Positions 1-5,820 of a DNA stretch of 8,515 nt are shown here, in pieces. The stretch is from Myxococcales bacterium. Its GTDB lineage: Bacteria > Myxococcota > Polyangia > Fen-1088. Location: the NCBI GenBank assembly GCA_003153875.1, contig PMBY01000085.1, forward strand, positions 1 to 8,515. Direction: 5' to 3'. The position numbers were made by a program, and so were the translations under genes. How positions within the stretch are numbered: the first letter of the stretch is position 1; each line of letters opens with the position of its first letter. Under the pieces are notes generated by a model that ran no database searches, had not been told where the DNA came from, and was given only the letters and a program-made list of their open reading frames with translations.

Positions 1-482
1 TTGCCCATGCCGCCGGTTCCACCAGCAGCAGCCATGTTGGCAGAAGCAGCGCCCAGCTCCTTGAAGGCCGCGACAACGCCGAGCACGGTGCCGAACAAAC
101 CCACGAAGGGGGCGTTGTTGCCCAGAGTCCCGAGAAACAAGAGGCCACTCTCGAAGACCTTGCGGCGTTGGCGAACGCCCTTCTGCACGATTTCTTGCAA
201 GGAATCGGGCCCGTCGGCGTAGTAGTCCAAGGCGTCGCGAAGAATCTCCGCCTCAACCGCATGCAGTTCTTCCAGGTCCCGCTTGGCGCCGGACAGATCC
301 CCGGCGCGCAGCCGCTTGGCCAGCGCATTGCCGGTCGCGATCAGGTCCAGTCGCCGCTTGCGGAAGTACCACCAGCGCTCGAGCACCACGCCGACCGAAT
401 AGACGGACAGCAGGAGCAAGATGTAGAGAACCGCCGCAGCCCCAGTTTGGGCAACGAACACCAGTTTGTGCATCAGCAGCAT
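1..482 (-). CDS. MotA/TolQ/ExbB-type proton channel subunit (3' end outside window)
   Basis: The visible 160 residues match the N-terminal part of the ExbB/TolQ/MotA family, the inner-membrane proton-channel subunits that energise TonB- or Tol-type systems. A first membrane segment covers about residues 8-34. It is followed by a basic, helical cytoplasmic stretch (RKRRLDLIATGNALAKRL) and the family's hallmark second helix at 113-140 (LGNNAPFVGLFGTVLGVV), where AP..GL.GTV.G is the diagnostic motif. A Gly/Ala-rich loop then begins at 145 and the gene leaves the window before the third helix. The ATG at 482 is preceded by GGAAAGG with a 6-base spacer. An ATG at 473 is possible but worse placed. 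It starts 16 bases after the YfaP-like lipoprotein gene and is the last visible gene of the operon. Which subtype it is (ExbB, TolQ or an orphan) cannot be told; an ExbD/TolR partner would be expected beyond the left edge. Confidence 0.9.
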   Translation of the reverse strand, partial: MLLMHKLVFVAQTGAAAVLYILLLLSVYSVGVVLERWWYFRKRRLDLIATGNALAKRLRAGDLSGAKRDLEELHAVEAEILRDALDYYADGPDSLQEIVQKGVRQRRKVFESGLLFLGTLGNNAPFVGLFGTVLGVVAAFKELGAASANMAAAGGTGGMG

Positions 483-498
483 GGGTCACCTTTCCTTT

Positions 499-1407
499 TT
501 AGTAATCAAAAACGAGGGCCTGTAGTCCCGCTCCCTGGCCGTGAGGAAAACGCGTATCGATGTCGGTCGACTGTCCGCAAGCCTCAAAGACTTGGTTGTT
601 AGCAAGCGCGCGAACACACCAGCGCGCCGTGGTCTCAGCACACAGCGAGAAGGTGTCAACGCGCACGACGTAACGTCCGCTCGGTGGCGTGGAAGGGAGG
701 ATCACGTTCTCGGCCCGGCGACCGTCGATCACGCACATGCTGTTGGAGTCGAAGTCGAGATAGCCGGACTGGAGTCCGGCGTCGACGGTCGCGCCGACTG
801 TCCCGAGCGGCAGCCCTGATGGTTTGCGCGACCAGATCTCGTTGACGCCCGCGTCGCCGTCGCTGGGCAAGTCCACATGCAGGTCGAGGTCGGCTTCGGT
901 GTCCCAGGCTAGGCTGATGACCAAGGCGCCCTGGATCTGAGGCGTGTCCATGGTCATGGGCAGCGCCAGCGCCGGCCCTATCTTGCCGTCGCGCGTGGTG
1001 GCCCGAAAGACCACGGACAGGACGCCGCCATCTCCAGCGGGCGTCAGAGGAGAAAACGAGGCCGAAAAGGAGAAGGTGTATCTGCCAACAGTGTTCACGT
1101 CGGGATCCTGCACCGGCACGACCCAGTGCCCAACGTCGCCCTGCAACCCGACCAGCACGGCTGTGGAGTTGGGGCCTGCGCTGCCCGACATCTTCTTGTT
1201 TGCGACCCCTGGGAAAAGCTCGAGGGTGGCGGCCGATGGAGCTGAAACTGTTGGAGCGGGATCGTGAGCGGTGATGTCAATGGGCCCGGGAATGTATTGC
1301 GCGCCCTGGACTGTGAAATACGCCTGCTGTCCGGAACTCGGGTCAGCGCCCGAGCAGGCGCCGCACAGCAATCCACCAGCGACCAAGCCAAGCGCGAGGG
1401 GGCGCAT
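499..1407 (-). CDS. Putative lipoprotein with YfaP/DUF2135-like beta domain
   Basis: This 302-residue exported protein starts with a short hydrophobic signal and Cys18 in the context L-C-G-A-C. That is a near-consensus lipobox with an unusual Cys at -3, so lipidation is likely but not certain. Residues 160-260 carry the pattern I associate with YfaP/DUF2135-type domains: a W-D-T-E-ADLDLHV strand (168-178), a GYLDFDSN turn (215-222), AENVIL (232-237) and GRYVVRVD (244-251). The Asp-rich turns could bind calcium. About 140 residues before it form a less recognisable beta-rich region. Four Cys after residue 220 may form disulphides. The start ATG shares one base with the porin stop (TGATG) and has GGAGG 10 bases upstream inside the porin gene, which suggests translational coupling. 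Its role is not known. The context suggests an accessory to the porin or to the ExbB-type motor. Confidence 0.82.
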   Translation of the reverse strand: MRPLALGLVAGGLLCGACSGADPSSGQQAYFTVQGAQYIPGPIDITAHDPAPTVSAPSAATLELFPGVANKKMSGSAGPNSTAVLVGLQGDVGHWVVPVQDPDVNTVGRYTFSFSASFSPLTPAGDGGVLSVVFRATTRDGKIGPALALPMTMDTPQIQGALVISLAWDTEADLDLHVDLPSDGDAGVNEIWSRKPSGLPLGTVGATVDAGLQSGYLDFDSNSMCVIDGRRAENVILPSTPPSGRYVVRVDTFSLCAETTARWCVRALANNQVFEACGQSTDIDTRFPHGQGAGLQALVFDY

Positions 1408-2975
1408 CAGAAAGCGACCTCCGAACGGAGGGTGAACACGTTGTTCTTCAAGTCAGTGGGTATTCCGCTGATATTCCGGCCCTGGTGGTCGGCGATCCAG
1501 TCGTACTCGACAATGAGTCGGCCTGACAGTGCGCCGACCTTGCCGACCGCCGCGATCGCAAACGACACCGTCGAGATATCCTGACTGGAGGGAACGGCCA
1601 CCGCAGCCTGGCGGTCGGCGCTGTCCAGGTCGGGGTTGTAGTAGTCGTAGCGCAGGCCCGCCTTGAAGTGCGTGCCCAGACTCTGAACAACCGCCACATA
1701 GTAGCCCCACTCGCGCAGATCCCGACCGAGCGGGCCGTAGGGATCGGCAATCAGAAAGCCCCGATCCAGATTCTTGCCGCGGGCAAACTCGCCGTAAATC
1801 GTCGTGCCGGCGTTCTTGAAGTACTCCACTGAAACCAGCGCGTCCGCGCCAACCGCATAGCGGCTGAAGTTCTGCGATGGCTGGCCCGATGTCCCTGGGG
1901 ACACGATAAGCTCAAGGGGGTCGTACCGGCCGTTCTCGTTGAGGTCCTGCCAGATCAGGGTCGGCTTGGTGGGCGGCACTCCTTTGTGAAAGCCTTTGCC
2001 CGCCAGGGTCGAGAATCCGGCCTGAACCGCCACCATTTCCGCAACTTGAGACACAATGCCCAGACGCCCGGTGATGTCCTTGGCCTGGTTGGGATCGCGC
2101 AGGGAGAAGGTGCTCTCGCCCAACGGCTCGCCGTTTTGCACGGCCAGGGCATAGCGAACGAAGCGCCAGCCCCCGGCCAGTCGCATACCCAGGTCGTATT
2201 CTCCCGGGAACAGCGCCCTGACAAAGGTGCTGCGCTCGGCAAAAAGCCTGTCGCGGTCGCTCTGCAGCACCTCGAAGCCGAATGGAATCTTGAAGAGTCC
2301 TGCGGTCAGAGCTGCCAGCGGGACGCCCTCGCTGGGCCATTTAAGTGTGGCCTCCACGTTGAGGGGGCGCACCTGTGCTCCGTTGACTGTGTTGGCGTCG
2401 AGTTCGAAGGCGCCAGCGAAGTAACCTTGGTCCACGGCGGCTCGCAGTCGCGCGCGACGGATGAGAAATCGGTTGTCGTTGAGCGGAACACCAGTGGAGG
2501 CATTGAGCTGGTCCTGCGAGGTCTGCTTGACGTTGAGATCGGCCTGCACGAAACCGGAGATACTGAGCCCCTCAACTCCAGCCACGCGTGGATTGGCTTT
2601 CAGGACAGCCTCGACTTCGGCTCGCGCTTTCGTCTGAACCTTTGCCTCCCCCGCCTCTCGCGCTGTCTTCTCCTCGGCCAGTTTGCGCTGCAATTCCTCA
2701 CGCAGGCTGGCCAACTCCGCGCGTTGCTGCGCCAATTGGGCAGAAAGTTCGGCCATCTCTTTGCGCGCGTCGTCTCCCGACACGGGAGCATTGTCGGCTG
2801 GAGCAGAATCCGGCACCTGGGCAGAGGGGAGGGTCTGCCCAAGTGCCGTGTCGGGGATCGCAAACGGTGCAGTCGCGCAAAGCAGGCCCCAGATCAAGGC
2901 TTGCCGTCTCGGCCGTCCGGCCCCGGATCGGACGTGGATGGCGGTGGCCGCTCTGCGGAAGATAGGGGACTGCAC
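1407..2975 (-). CDS. Phosphate-selective porin O/P (OprO/OprP) family outer-membrane protein
   Basis: A 522-residue outer-membrane beta-barrel precursor. The start is GTG with a weak GAGAG 8 bases upstream, 16 bases after the preceding stop; no other in-frame start lies upstream. The Arg-rich N-region (RRAATAIHVRSGAGRPRR) is long for a signal peptide. A hydrophobic core at 26-46 ends at ALGQ. Residues 68-125 form a charged, heptad-like coiled coil, as in many OprO/P proteins, probably periplasmic. The barrel begins near 136 (LSISGFVQADLN) and carries family landmarks: NRFLIRRARLRAAVDQGYFA (168-187), LFKIPFGFEV and a following ER.T.V segment, and a C-terminal aromatic residue (VAF), the usual Bam signal. 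Residues 344-355 (DLNENGRYDPLE) match a 12-residue EF-hand-type calcium loop in a probable external loop. OprP members conduct phosphate or polyphosphate; phosphate specificity here rests on the neighbouring PstS-like gene. Confidence 0.9.
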   Translation of the reverse strand: MQSPIFRRAATAIHVRSGAGRPRRQALIWGLLCATAPFAIPDTALGQTLPSAQVPDSAPADNAPVSGDDARKEMAELSAQLAQQRAELASLREELQRKLAEEKTAREAGEAKVQTKARAEVEAVLKANPRVAGVEGLSISGFVQADLNVKQTSQDQLNASTGVPLNDNRFLIRRARLRAAVDQGYFAGAFELDANTVNGAQVRPLNVEATLKWPSEGVPLAALTAGLFKIPFGFEVLQSDRDRLFAERSTFVRALFPGEYDLGMRLAGGWRFVRYALAVQNGEPLGESTFSLRDPNQAKDITGRLGIVSQVAEMVAVQAGFSTLAGKGFHKGVPPTKPTLIWQDLNENGRYDPLELIVSPGTSGQPSQNFSRYAVGADALVSVEYFKNAGTTIYGEFARGKNLDRGFLIADPYGPLGRDLREWGYYVAVVQSLGTHFKAGLRYDYYNPDLDSADRQAAVAVPSSQDISTVSFAIAAVGKVGALSGRLIVEYDWIADHQGRNISGIPTDLKNNVFTLRSEVAF

Positions 2976-2991
2976 CGTTGTTTCTCTCGTG

Positions 2992-3504
2992 CTACTGAGC
3001 TGAGCAGGTTGGGTACAGGACAGGCGGATTGGGGCCCGGATCCAGAGCGGACACGGTGGGATCCGCAGTCGCGCCGATAATGGCCAGATGGCATTGAGTT
3101 GCAGTTAGGCCCGTGCAGATATCGGGCGGCGTCACAGAGCCGACTTCTCCGTCGGAGCCACCATCGCCTGCGTCGGCATCAGCGGCAACATCGGCTGGAA
3201 CGTCAGGACCGGGAATCGGGGCGTCCACCCCGGCATCGGGCACCGTGCCAGTTGCCCCGCCCATTGCGGTGCTGCCACCAACCGCGGTGACTCCGCCACT
3301 GCCCGTGACGCCACCAGTGTCAGTCGCTCCACCACTGCCCATAGCGCCACCCGCGCCCGTGGCTCCGCCGCTGCTCACAGTACCGCCAGCGCCGCCAGAG
3401 CCGAGATGCCCAACGTCTGGATTGCTTTGGCTGCTGCTGCCGCAAGCAGCCCAGCCCATCAGAACCAGTGCGAGTCCAACTGTCGAAATCTTAAAGAGAT
3501 TCAT
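2992..3504 (-). CDS. Gly-rich lipoprotein of unknown function
   Basis: I do not recognise a family. The 170-residue product has a signal peptide (MNLFKISTVGLALVLMGWAAC) with a lipobox-like W-A-A-C at Cys21. A Gly-rich spacer follows at about 35-86, built from loose GG-x-T/M-G-x-GG units, then an Asp/Ala/Pro-rich acidic linker at 90-123, and a compact C-terminal segment (124-170) with Cys130, Cys138 and Cys167 and the stretch QCHLAIIGAT. The layout suggests a lipid-anchored, extended tether presenting a small disulphide-bonded head. The ATG at 3504 was chosen because GGAGG lies 9 bases upstream, in the 20-base gap after the PstS-like gene. A longer reading from 3573 would overlap that gene and lose the N-terminal signal. 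It is sandwiched between the binding protein and the porin, so a role linking the two is plausible but unproven. Confidence 0.85.
   Translation of the reverse strand: MNLFKISTVGLALVLMGWAACGSSSQSNPDVGHLGSGGAGGTVSSGGATGAGGAMGSGGATDTGGVTGSGGVTAVGGSTAMGGATGTVPDAGVDAPIPGPDVPADVAADADAGDGGSDGEVGSVTPPDICTGLTATQCHLAIIGATADPTVSALDPGPNPPVLYPTCSAQ
3247..3402 (-). repeat. Low-complexity Gly-rich coding repeat
   Basis: Imperfect short units of the form GGATGxGG / GGVTGSGG encode residues about 35-86 of the Gly-rich lipoprotein. The complementary strand reads as a Pro-rich open frame, which is only the shadow of this composition. Such spacers are frequent in myxobacterial lipoproteins and are prone to length changes between strains. 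Confidence 0.7.
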
Positions 3505-3524
3505 TGTGCATTTCCTCCGATGAG

Positions 3525-4760
3525 TTACTCGCAATAGCCAGTCTGGCAGCGGGTGCCAGGCAACTTGCCGCAATCAGCGTCGCTGGTGCAGTGTGTGGTG
3601 CAGGTGCCAGCCGCCGACGTGACCAACTTGGCAGCCTCGAAGGCGCAGGTGCAGGAAACCGGCGGGTGGTACGGCGAGAACTGGCCGCCATCCTTGTCAA
3701 TCTTGACCTTCATGGCGCACTGAGGGACATCGCCGCCGACCGCGACCGTATTGACGTAGCCGGAGGGGTTGGCGGGGTCGATGGGCACGGCGCCAGTCAG
3801 CCAGTCCAGCACCAACTTCGCGTTGGCCACTGGCTGACCTGCGGTGAGCGGGCTGAAGAAGTGAAGGGGGCCCTGGATCATGTAGTGGCCGTCACGCACG
3901 TTCTTCAGATCGGTGGCAGTGGCAGTCGAGTCGGCGTAGTAGGCTTTGGTTTGCCCGATACCGCGGAAAGCCACTGAGCTGATCTGGGCCCTTCTGCTCG
4001 CATAGAAATCGGCGGCAACGAATCCGATTGCTTTTTGCCGATCGGGAACGGCAATCAAGGATGTCAACAAGGCGCCACTTGACCCGTTGGGAACACCCTT
4101 AAAGGCGCTCTCCGGTACGCCGATGTTCTTGGCGATGAGAATCTGAGTACCTGAGGTCTGGCTGCGCTGCTGGATGGCGGTCTCGTCGGTGAAGTTGCCG
4201 ACCCCGCTCTTCTGGCCACAGCCCCAGATGGCAGCCGCCTGCTGCGACGACATCGACGTCGTGGTATAGTTGTCCTTGGGCACGATGATGAGCATCGACT
4301 GCACCGGGCCGGCCCATTCCCCGATGGTGGCCGGCTTGGACAGGCCCTGGCAGGAATCGAAGGCGACATCGGAAATTCCGACGCTGGCCATGGTGTTGCC
4401 TGAGAGATTGCAAGAATTGATGACGGTCTTGCTGCTGTCGGTGGGATCGGCCGTGTAGTAGTGGGCCGTGCCAGTCAGCGGCTGCGGGACAGGATTGTCG
4501 GCCGGGGGCGAAACCGAGGACACACCGAGGCACGAGGAAATCGGGTCATATATAATTGAGATGCCCTGCTTGGCCTTTATCTGCACAGCGAGCTGGCTGA
4601 GAATGGGTTCGAACGCGCTGCTGCCCGCCATAAATATGGGGTTGGGAAGCACCGAGGTGTCGTTGCAAGCCACGGTGGTGGCCTGGGCGAGGGCCGTTGA
4701 TGCGCTGAGCACCATCCCCGCCGCGCCCGTCAAAGCTACGATCTGTTTTCTATAGGTCAT
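3525..4760 (-). CDS. PstS-like phosphate-binding periplasmic protein with Cys-rich C-terminal tail
   Basis: This 411-residue secreted protein resembles the PstS/PBP-like-2 family that binds phosphate in the periplasm. A Sec signal (residues 1-25, ALA|Q) precedes the mature part. Family landmarks are AGSSAFEP (45-52), which matches the N-terminal ligand loop, RSQTSGTQ (199-206), equivalent to the RxxxSGT anion-binding loop, and VRDGHYMIQGPLHFF (288-302), matching the DGxYPxxxPLY segment. Six Cys within the main domain and about seven more after residue 369 set it apart from E. coli PstS. The tail ends in C-T-S-D-A-D-C...C-x-x-G-Y-C, a pattern common in secreted myxobacterial proteins. The ATG at 4760 follows GGAGGCAGGA, giving good ribosome binding. 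It is the first gene of the operon, behind a Pho-box-like array. No PstCAB genes are visible. Oxyanion specificity is inferred from sequence only; sulfate or another anion remains possible. Confidence 0.88.
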   Translation of the reverse strand: MTYRKQIVALTGAAGMVLSASTALAQATTVACNDTSVLPNPIFMAGSSAFEPILSQLAVQIKAKQGISIIYDPISSCLGVSSVSPPADNPVPQPLTGTAHYYTADPTDSSKTVINSCNLSGNTMASVGISDVAFDSCQGLSKPATIGEWAGPVQSMLIIVPKDNYTTTSMSSQQAAAIWGCGQKSGVGNFTDETAIQQRSQTSGTQILIAKNIGVPESAFKGVPNGSSGALLTSLIAVPDRQKAIGFVAADFYASRRAQISSVAFRGIGQTKAYYADSTATATDLKNVRDGHYMIQGPLHFFSPLTAGQPVANAKLVLDWLTGAVPIDPANPSGYVNTVAVGGDVPQCAMKVKIDKDGGQFSPYHPPVSCTCAFEAAKLVTSAAGTCTTHCTSDADCGKLPGTRCQTGYCE

Positions 4761-4808
4761 GGCAATCCTGCCTCCATTTCAGGCCCGGTAAACCCGGACC
4801 GCGGCGGA

Positions 4809-4814
4809 ACCATA
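4809..4814 (-). promoter_or_regulatory. Candidate -10 element of the operon promoter
   Basis: TATGGT on the minus strand matches four of six bases of TATAAT. It lies between the Pho-box-like array and the start codon at 4760. No good -35 hexamer is seen at the expected spacing, which is usual for PhoB-activated promoters where the box replaces the -35. The implied leader is about 40 bases. Confidence 0.35.
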
Positions 4815-4832
4815 GCGAGATGCCCGAAGAGC

Positions 4833-4877
4833 CGTTGCGACGGATTTGCTGCGGATTTGTTACAGGATTGCAACGGA
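4833..4877 (-). promoter_or_regulatory. Pho-box-like direct repeats (candidate PhoB/PhoP-type site)
   Basis: On the plus strand four consecutive blocks start at 4833, 4844, 4855 and 4867: CGTTGCGACGG, ATTTGCTGCGG, ATTTGTTACAGG and ATTGCAACGGA. Each block contains a TTGC/TTGT core and a terminal GG or GGA. Read on the minus strand they give CTGTAAC-AAAT-CCGCAGC-AAAT-CCGTCGC, that is 7-base units separated by a 4-base A/T-rich spacer. This is the 11-base architecture of PhoB boxes, whose E. coli half-site is CTGTCAT. The array ends about 73 bases before the PstS-like start codon. A candidate -10 element (TATGGT, minus strand, 4814-4809) lies 18 bases downstream. Confidence 0.6.
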
Positions 4878-4999
4878 CACTTGCCAACAGAGGAACTCCG
4901 AGATTTGCCGATTCGTGGACTCTCGCGAGCCGAAGGGTTTGCAGCCTCCAAGCACGGCTGGCCGGGGTCTTTTGCGCGCGCTCGCGAAAGTCGCCATTA
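4878..4999. other. Intergenic region between the operon promoter and the truncated duplicate
   Basis: About 120 bases with no coding region I can support. An open frame running through it on the plus strand (from 4820) becomes recognisable only after the duplicate begins at about 5000, so its first 60 codons look non-coding. No terminator hairpin was seen. Confidence 0.5.
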
Positions 5000-5125
5000 G
5001 CGGGGATTCAGGCCTGCCACGCTGAATATCACTCGACACAGGTCGAGGATGCCTTGCGATTGCTCCTGCTTGGGGGCGACCTCTATCGACGGGCATGGCC
5101 TCACAAGGCCCTCCTCCCGCCATGA
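5000..5125 (+). pseudogene. Truncated copy of the small NTase-partner gene (3' part only)
   Basis: The sequence aligns to 5695-5820 with a constant 695-base offset and few mismatches, and encodes the last 41 residues of the partner protein (AGIQACHAEYHSTQVEDALR through KALLPP). The homology stops sharply at about 5000. Upstream there is no matching N-terminal half, no matching ribosome binding site and no matching start. Substitutions relative to the intact copy include R-to-C, D-to-H and R-to-H changes, consistent with relaxed selection. It still ends in the ATGA overlap with the nucleotidyltransferase remnant. Confidence 0.8.
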
Positions 5126-5306
5126 GTACCCCAGCCGGAGCTGCCGGTGACATTCTGGCCAGGATGGCGCAGAAGCTTGCCGCCGCCGGCATTCCCTACA
5201 TGGTGGTGGGTTCCTTCGCGATCCACGGCGTGCCCCGAATCACCCAGGATCTTGACATTGTCATCGATCAAAACGAGTTGGCTCTGCGCACGCGCGTGCA
5301 AAGCCT
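5000..5306 (+). repeat. Direct repeat copy 1 (matches 5695-6007)
   Basis: By eye, about 16 mismatches and one 6-base gap over about 307 bases, roughly 95% identity. The repeat spans the end of the small gene and the start of the nucleotidyltransferase gene. The two copies are in the same orientation and separated by 388 unrelated bases. No insertion sequence ends or target-site duplications were seen at the junctions. Confidence 0.85.
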
Positions 5307-5313
5307 TTTGTGA
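5122..5313 (+). pseudogene. Truncated copy of the nucleotidyltransferase gene (N-terminal 63 codons)
   Basis: The first about 61 codons match the intact gene at 5817 closely. The frame then runs into TGA at 5311 because homology is lost after about 5306. It keeps the GS...DxD start of the active site but lacks the third carboxylate (VDLV) and the whole C-terminal domain. A 6-base in-frame deletion replaces Ser-Ser-Leu by Ile in the segment between GS and DxD, shortening the catalytic loop by two residues. I treat it as a non-functional remnant. A 63-residue product could in principle be translated from the ATG at 5122. Confidence 0.8.
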
Positions 5314-5568
5314 CATCCTGGACGACCGGTTGCGGCGAAAGGCGGTCCTGCGCGGATAGTGCGTGACTGGTCAAGGTGGGCCAGGGGCGTATAATCCGTT
5401 CATGGCCGACGTTGCCAGGAAGATCGGCACTTTGCAGGATCTGCTTTCCGCGCTCGCGGTCGCGTGTTCGCGAAGCGTTTCCCGGACACTGCGGCCGCAC
5501 GGTAGACGGCGCTGCTTTTCAGGTTTCCACTCGGACCAAGAGCAGCTTTCATGGACCGGAGGAAGCCC
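5314..5568 (+). other. Unique spacer and leader between the two copies
   Basis: No protein I recognise is encoded in these 255 bases. A frame from an ATG at 5402 gives about 56 residues beginning MADVARKIGTLQDLLSAL, but it has no ribosome binding site and falls to Arg-rich, low-information sequence. The region carries the candidate promoter of the intact pair. The implied untranslated leader is about 165 bases, which is long for such a gene pair. Confidence 0.45.
5368..5395 (+). promoter_or_regulatory. Candidate sigma-70 promoter of the small-protein/NTase pair
   Basis: A perfect TATAAT at 5390-5395 is preceded after 16 bases by TGGTCA (5368-5373), which matches TTGACA in four of six positions. 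In this GC-rich sequence a perfect -10 is uncommon. Transcription would start near 5402, about 167 bases before the GTG start of the first gene. Confidence 0.5.
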
Positions 5569-5820
5569 GTGAACCACGCCGACACACACCCCGAAGCCGC
5601 AGCAGTGCAGCTGACGATCTATCGGAGAATGACGCCCGCCCAGCGGGTCTTTCTCGCCGCCCAGATGTCGGACGACGCAAGGGCAATCACTCGTGCGGGG
5701 ATCCAGGCCCGCCACGCTGAATATGACTCCACACAGGTCGAGGATGCCTTGCGATTGCTCCTGCTTGGGGGCGACCTCTATCGACGGGCGTGGCCTCGCA
5801 AGGCCCTCCTCCCGCCATGA
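5569..5820 (+). CDS. Small partner protein of a nucleotidyltransferase gene pair
   Basis: An 83-residue, mostly helical, soluble protein. The core (MTPAQRVFLAAQMSDDARA, then GIQARHAEYDSTQVEDALR, then LLGGDLYRRAWP) matches the type of short protein often encoded directly upstream of minimal nucleotidyltransferases in bacteria. I know the arrangement but no established function. I chose GTG at 5569 because GGAGG sits 6 bases upstream; an in-frame ATG at 5551 lacks such a site. The stop overlaps the nucleotidyltransferase start as ATGA, so the two are almost certainly co-translated. By analogy with toxin-antitoxin pairs it would be the candidate antitoxin or a specificity subunit, but nothing in the sequence shows DNA binding. 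Confidence 0.8.
   Translation: MNHADTHPEAAAVQLTIYRRMTPAQRVFLAAQMSDDARAITRAGIQARHAEYDSTQVEDALRLLLLGGDLYRRAWPRKALLPP

Noticed and set aside
1986..3080. 364-codon open frame on the plus strand opposite the porin
   Set aside because: The minus-strand frame has a clear OprO/P family match with signal peptide, coiled coil and barrel motifs. The plus-strand product has no recognisable domain and is an antisense effect of high GC.
3113..3523. 136-codon Pro-rich open frame on the plus strand
   Set aside because: It is the exact complement of the Gly-rich lipoprotein linker (GGN codons reversed give Pro/Ala/Thr), without its own ribosome binding site or signal.
4820..5125. 101-codon plus-strand frame ending in the small-partner remnant
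   Set aside because: Only the last 41 codons match the partner protein. The upstream part has no homology to the intact copy and overlaps the Pho-box-like array, so it is a chance fusion.
5402..5572. Possible small protein starting MADVARKIGTLQDLL just after the TATAAT promoter
   Set aside because: No ribosome binding site. The second half is Arg-rich and low in information, and the frame overlaps the better-placed start of the small partner gene. Kept only as a possible leader peptide.
5307..5694. Insertion sequence or transposon between the two repeat copies
   Set aside because: No transposase frame, no inverted terminal repeats and no target-site duplication were seen in the 388-base spacer.
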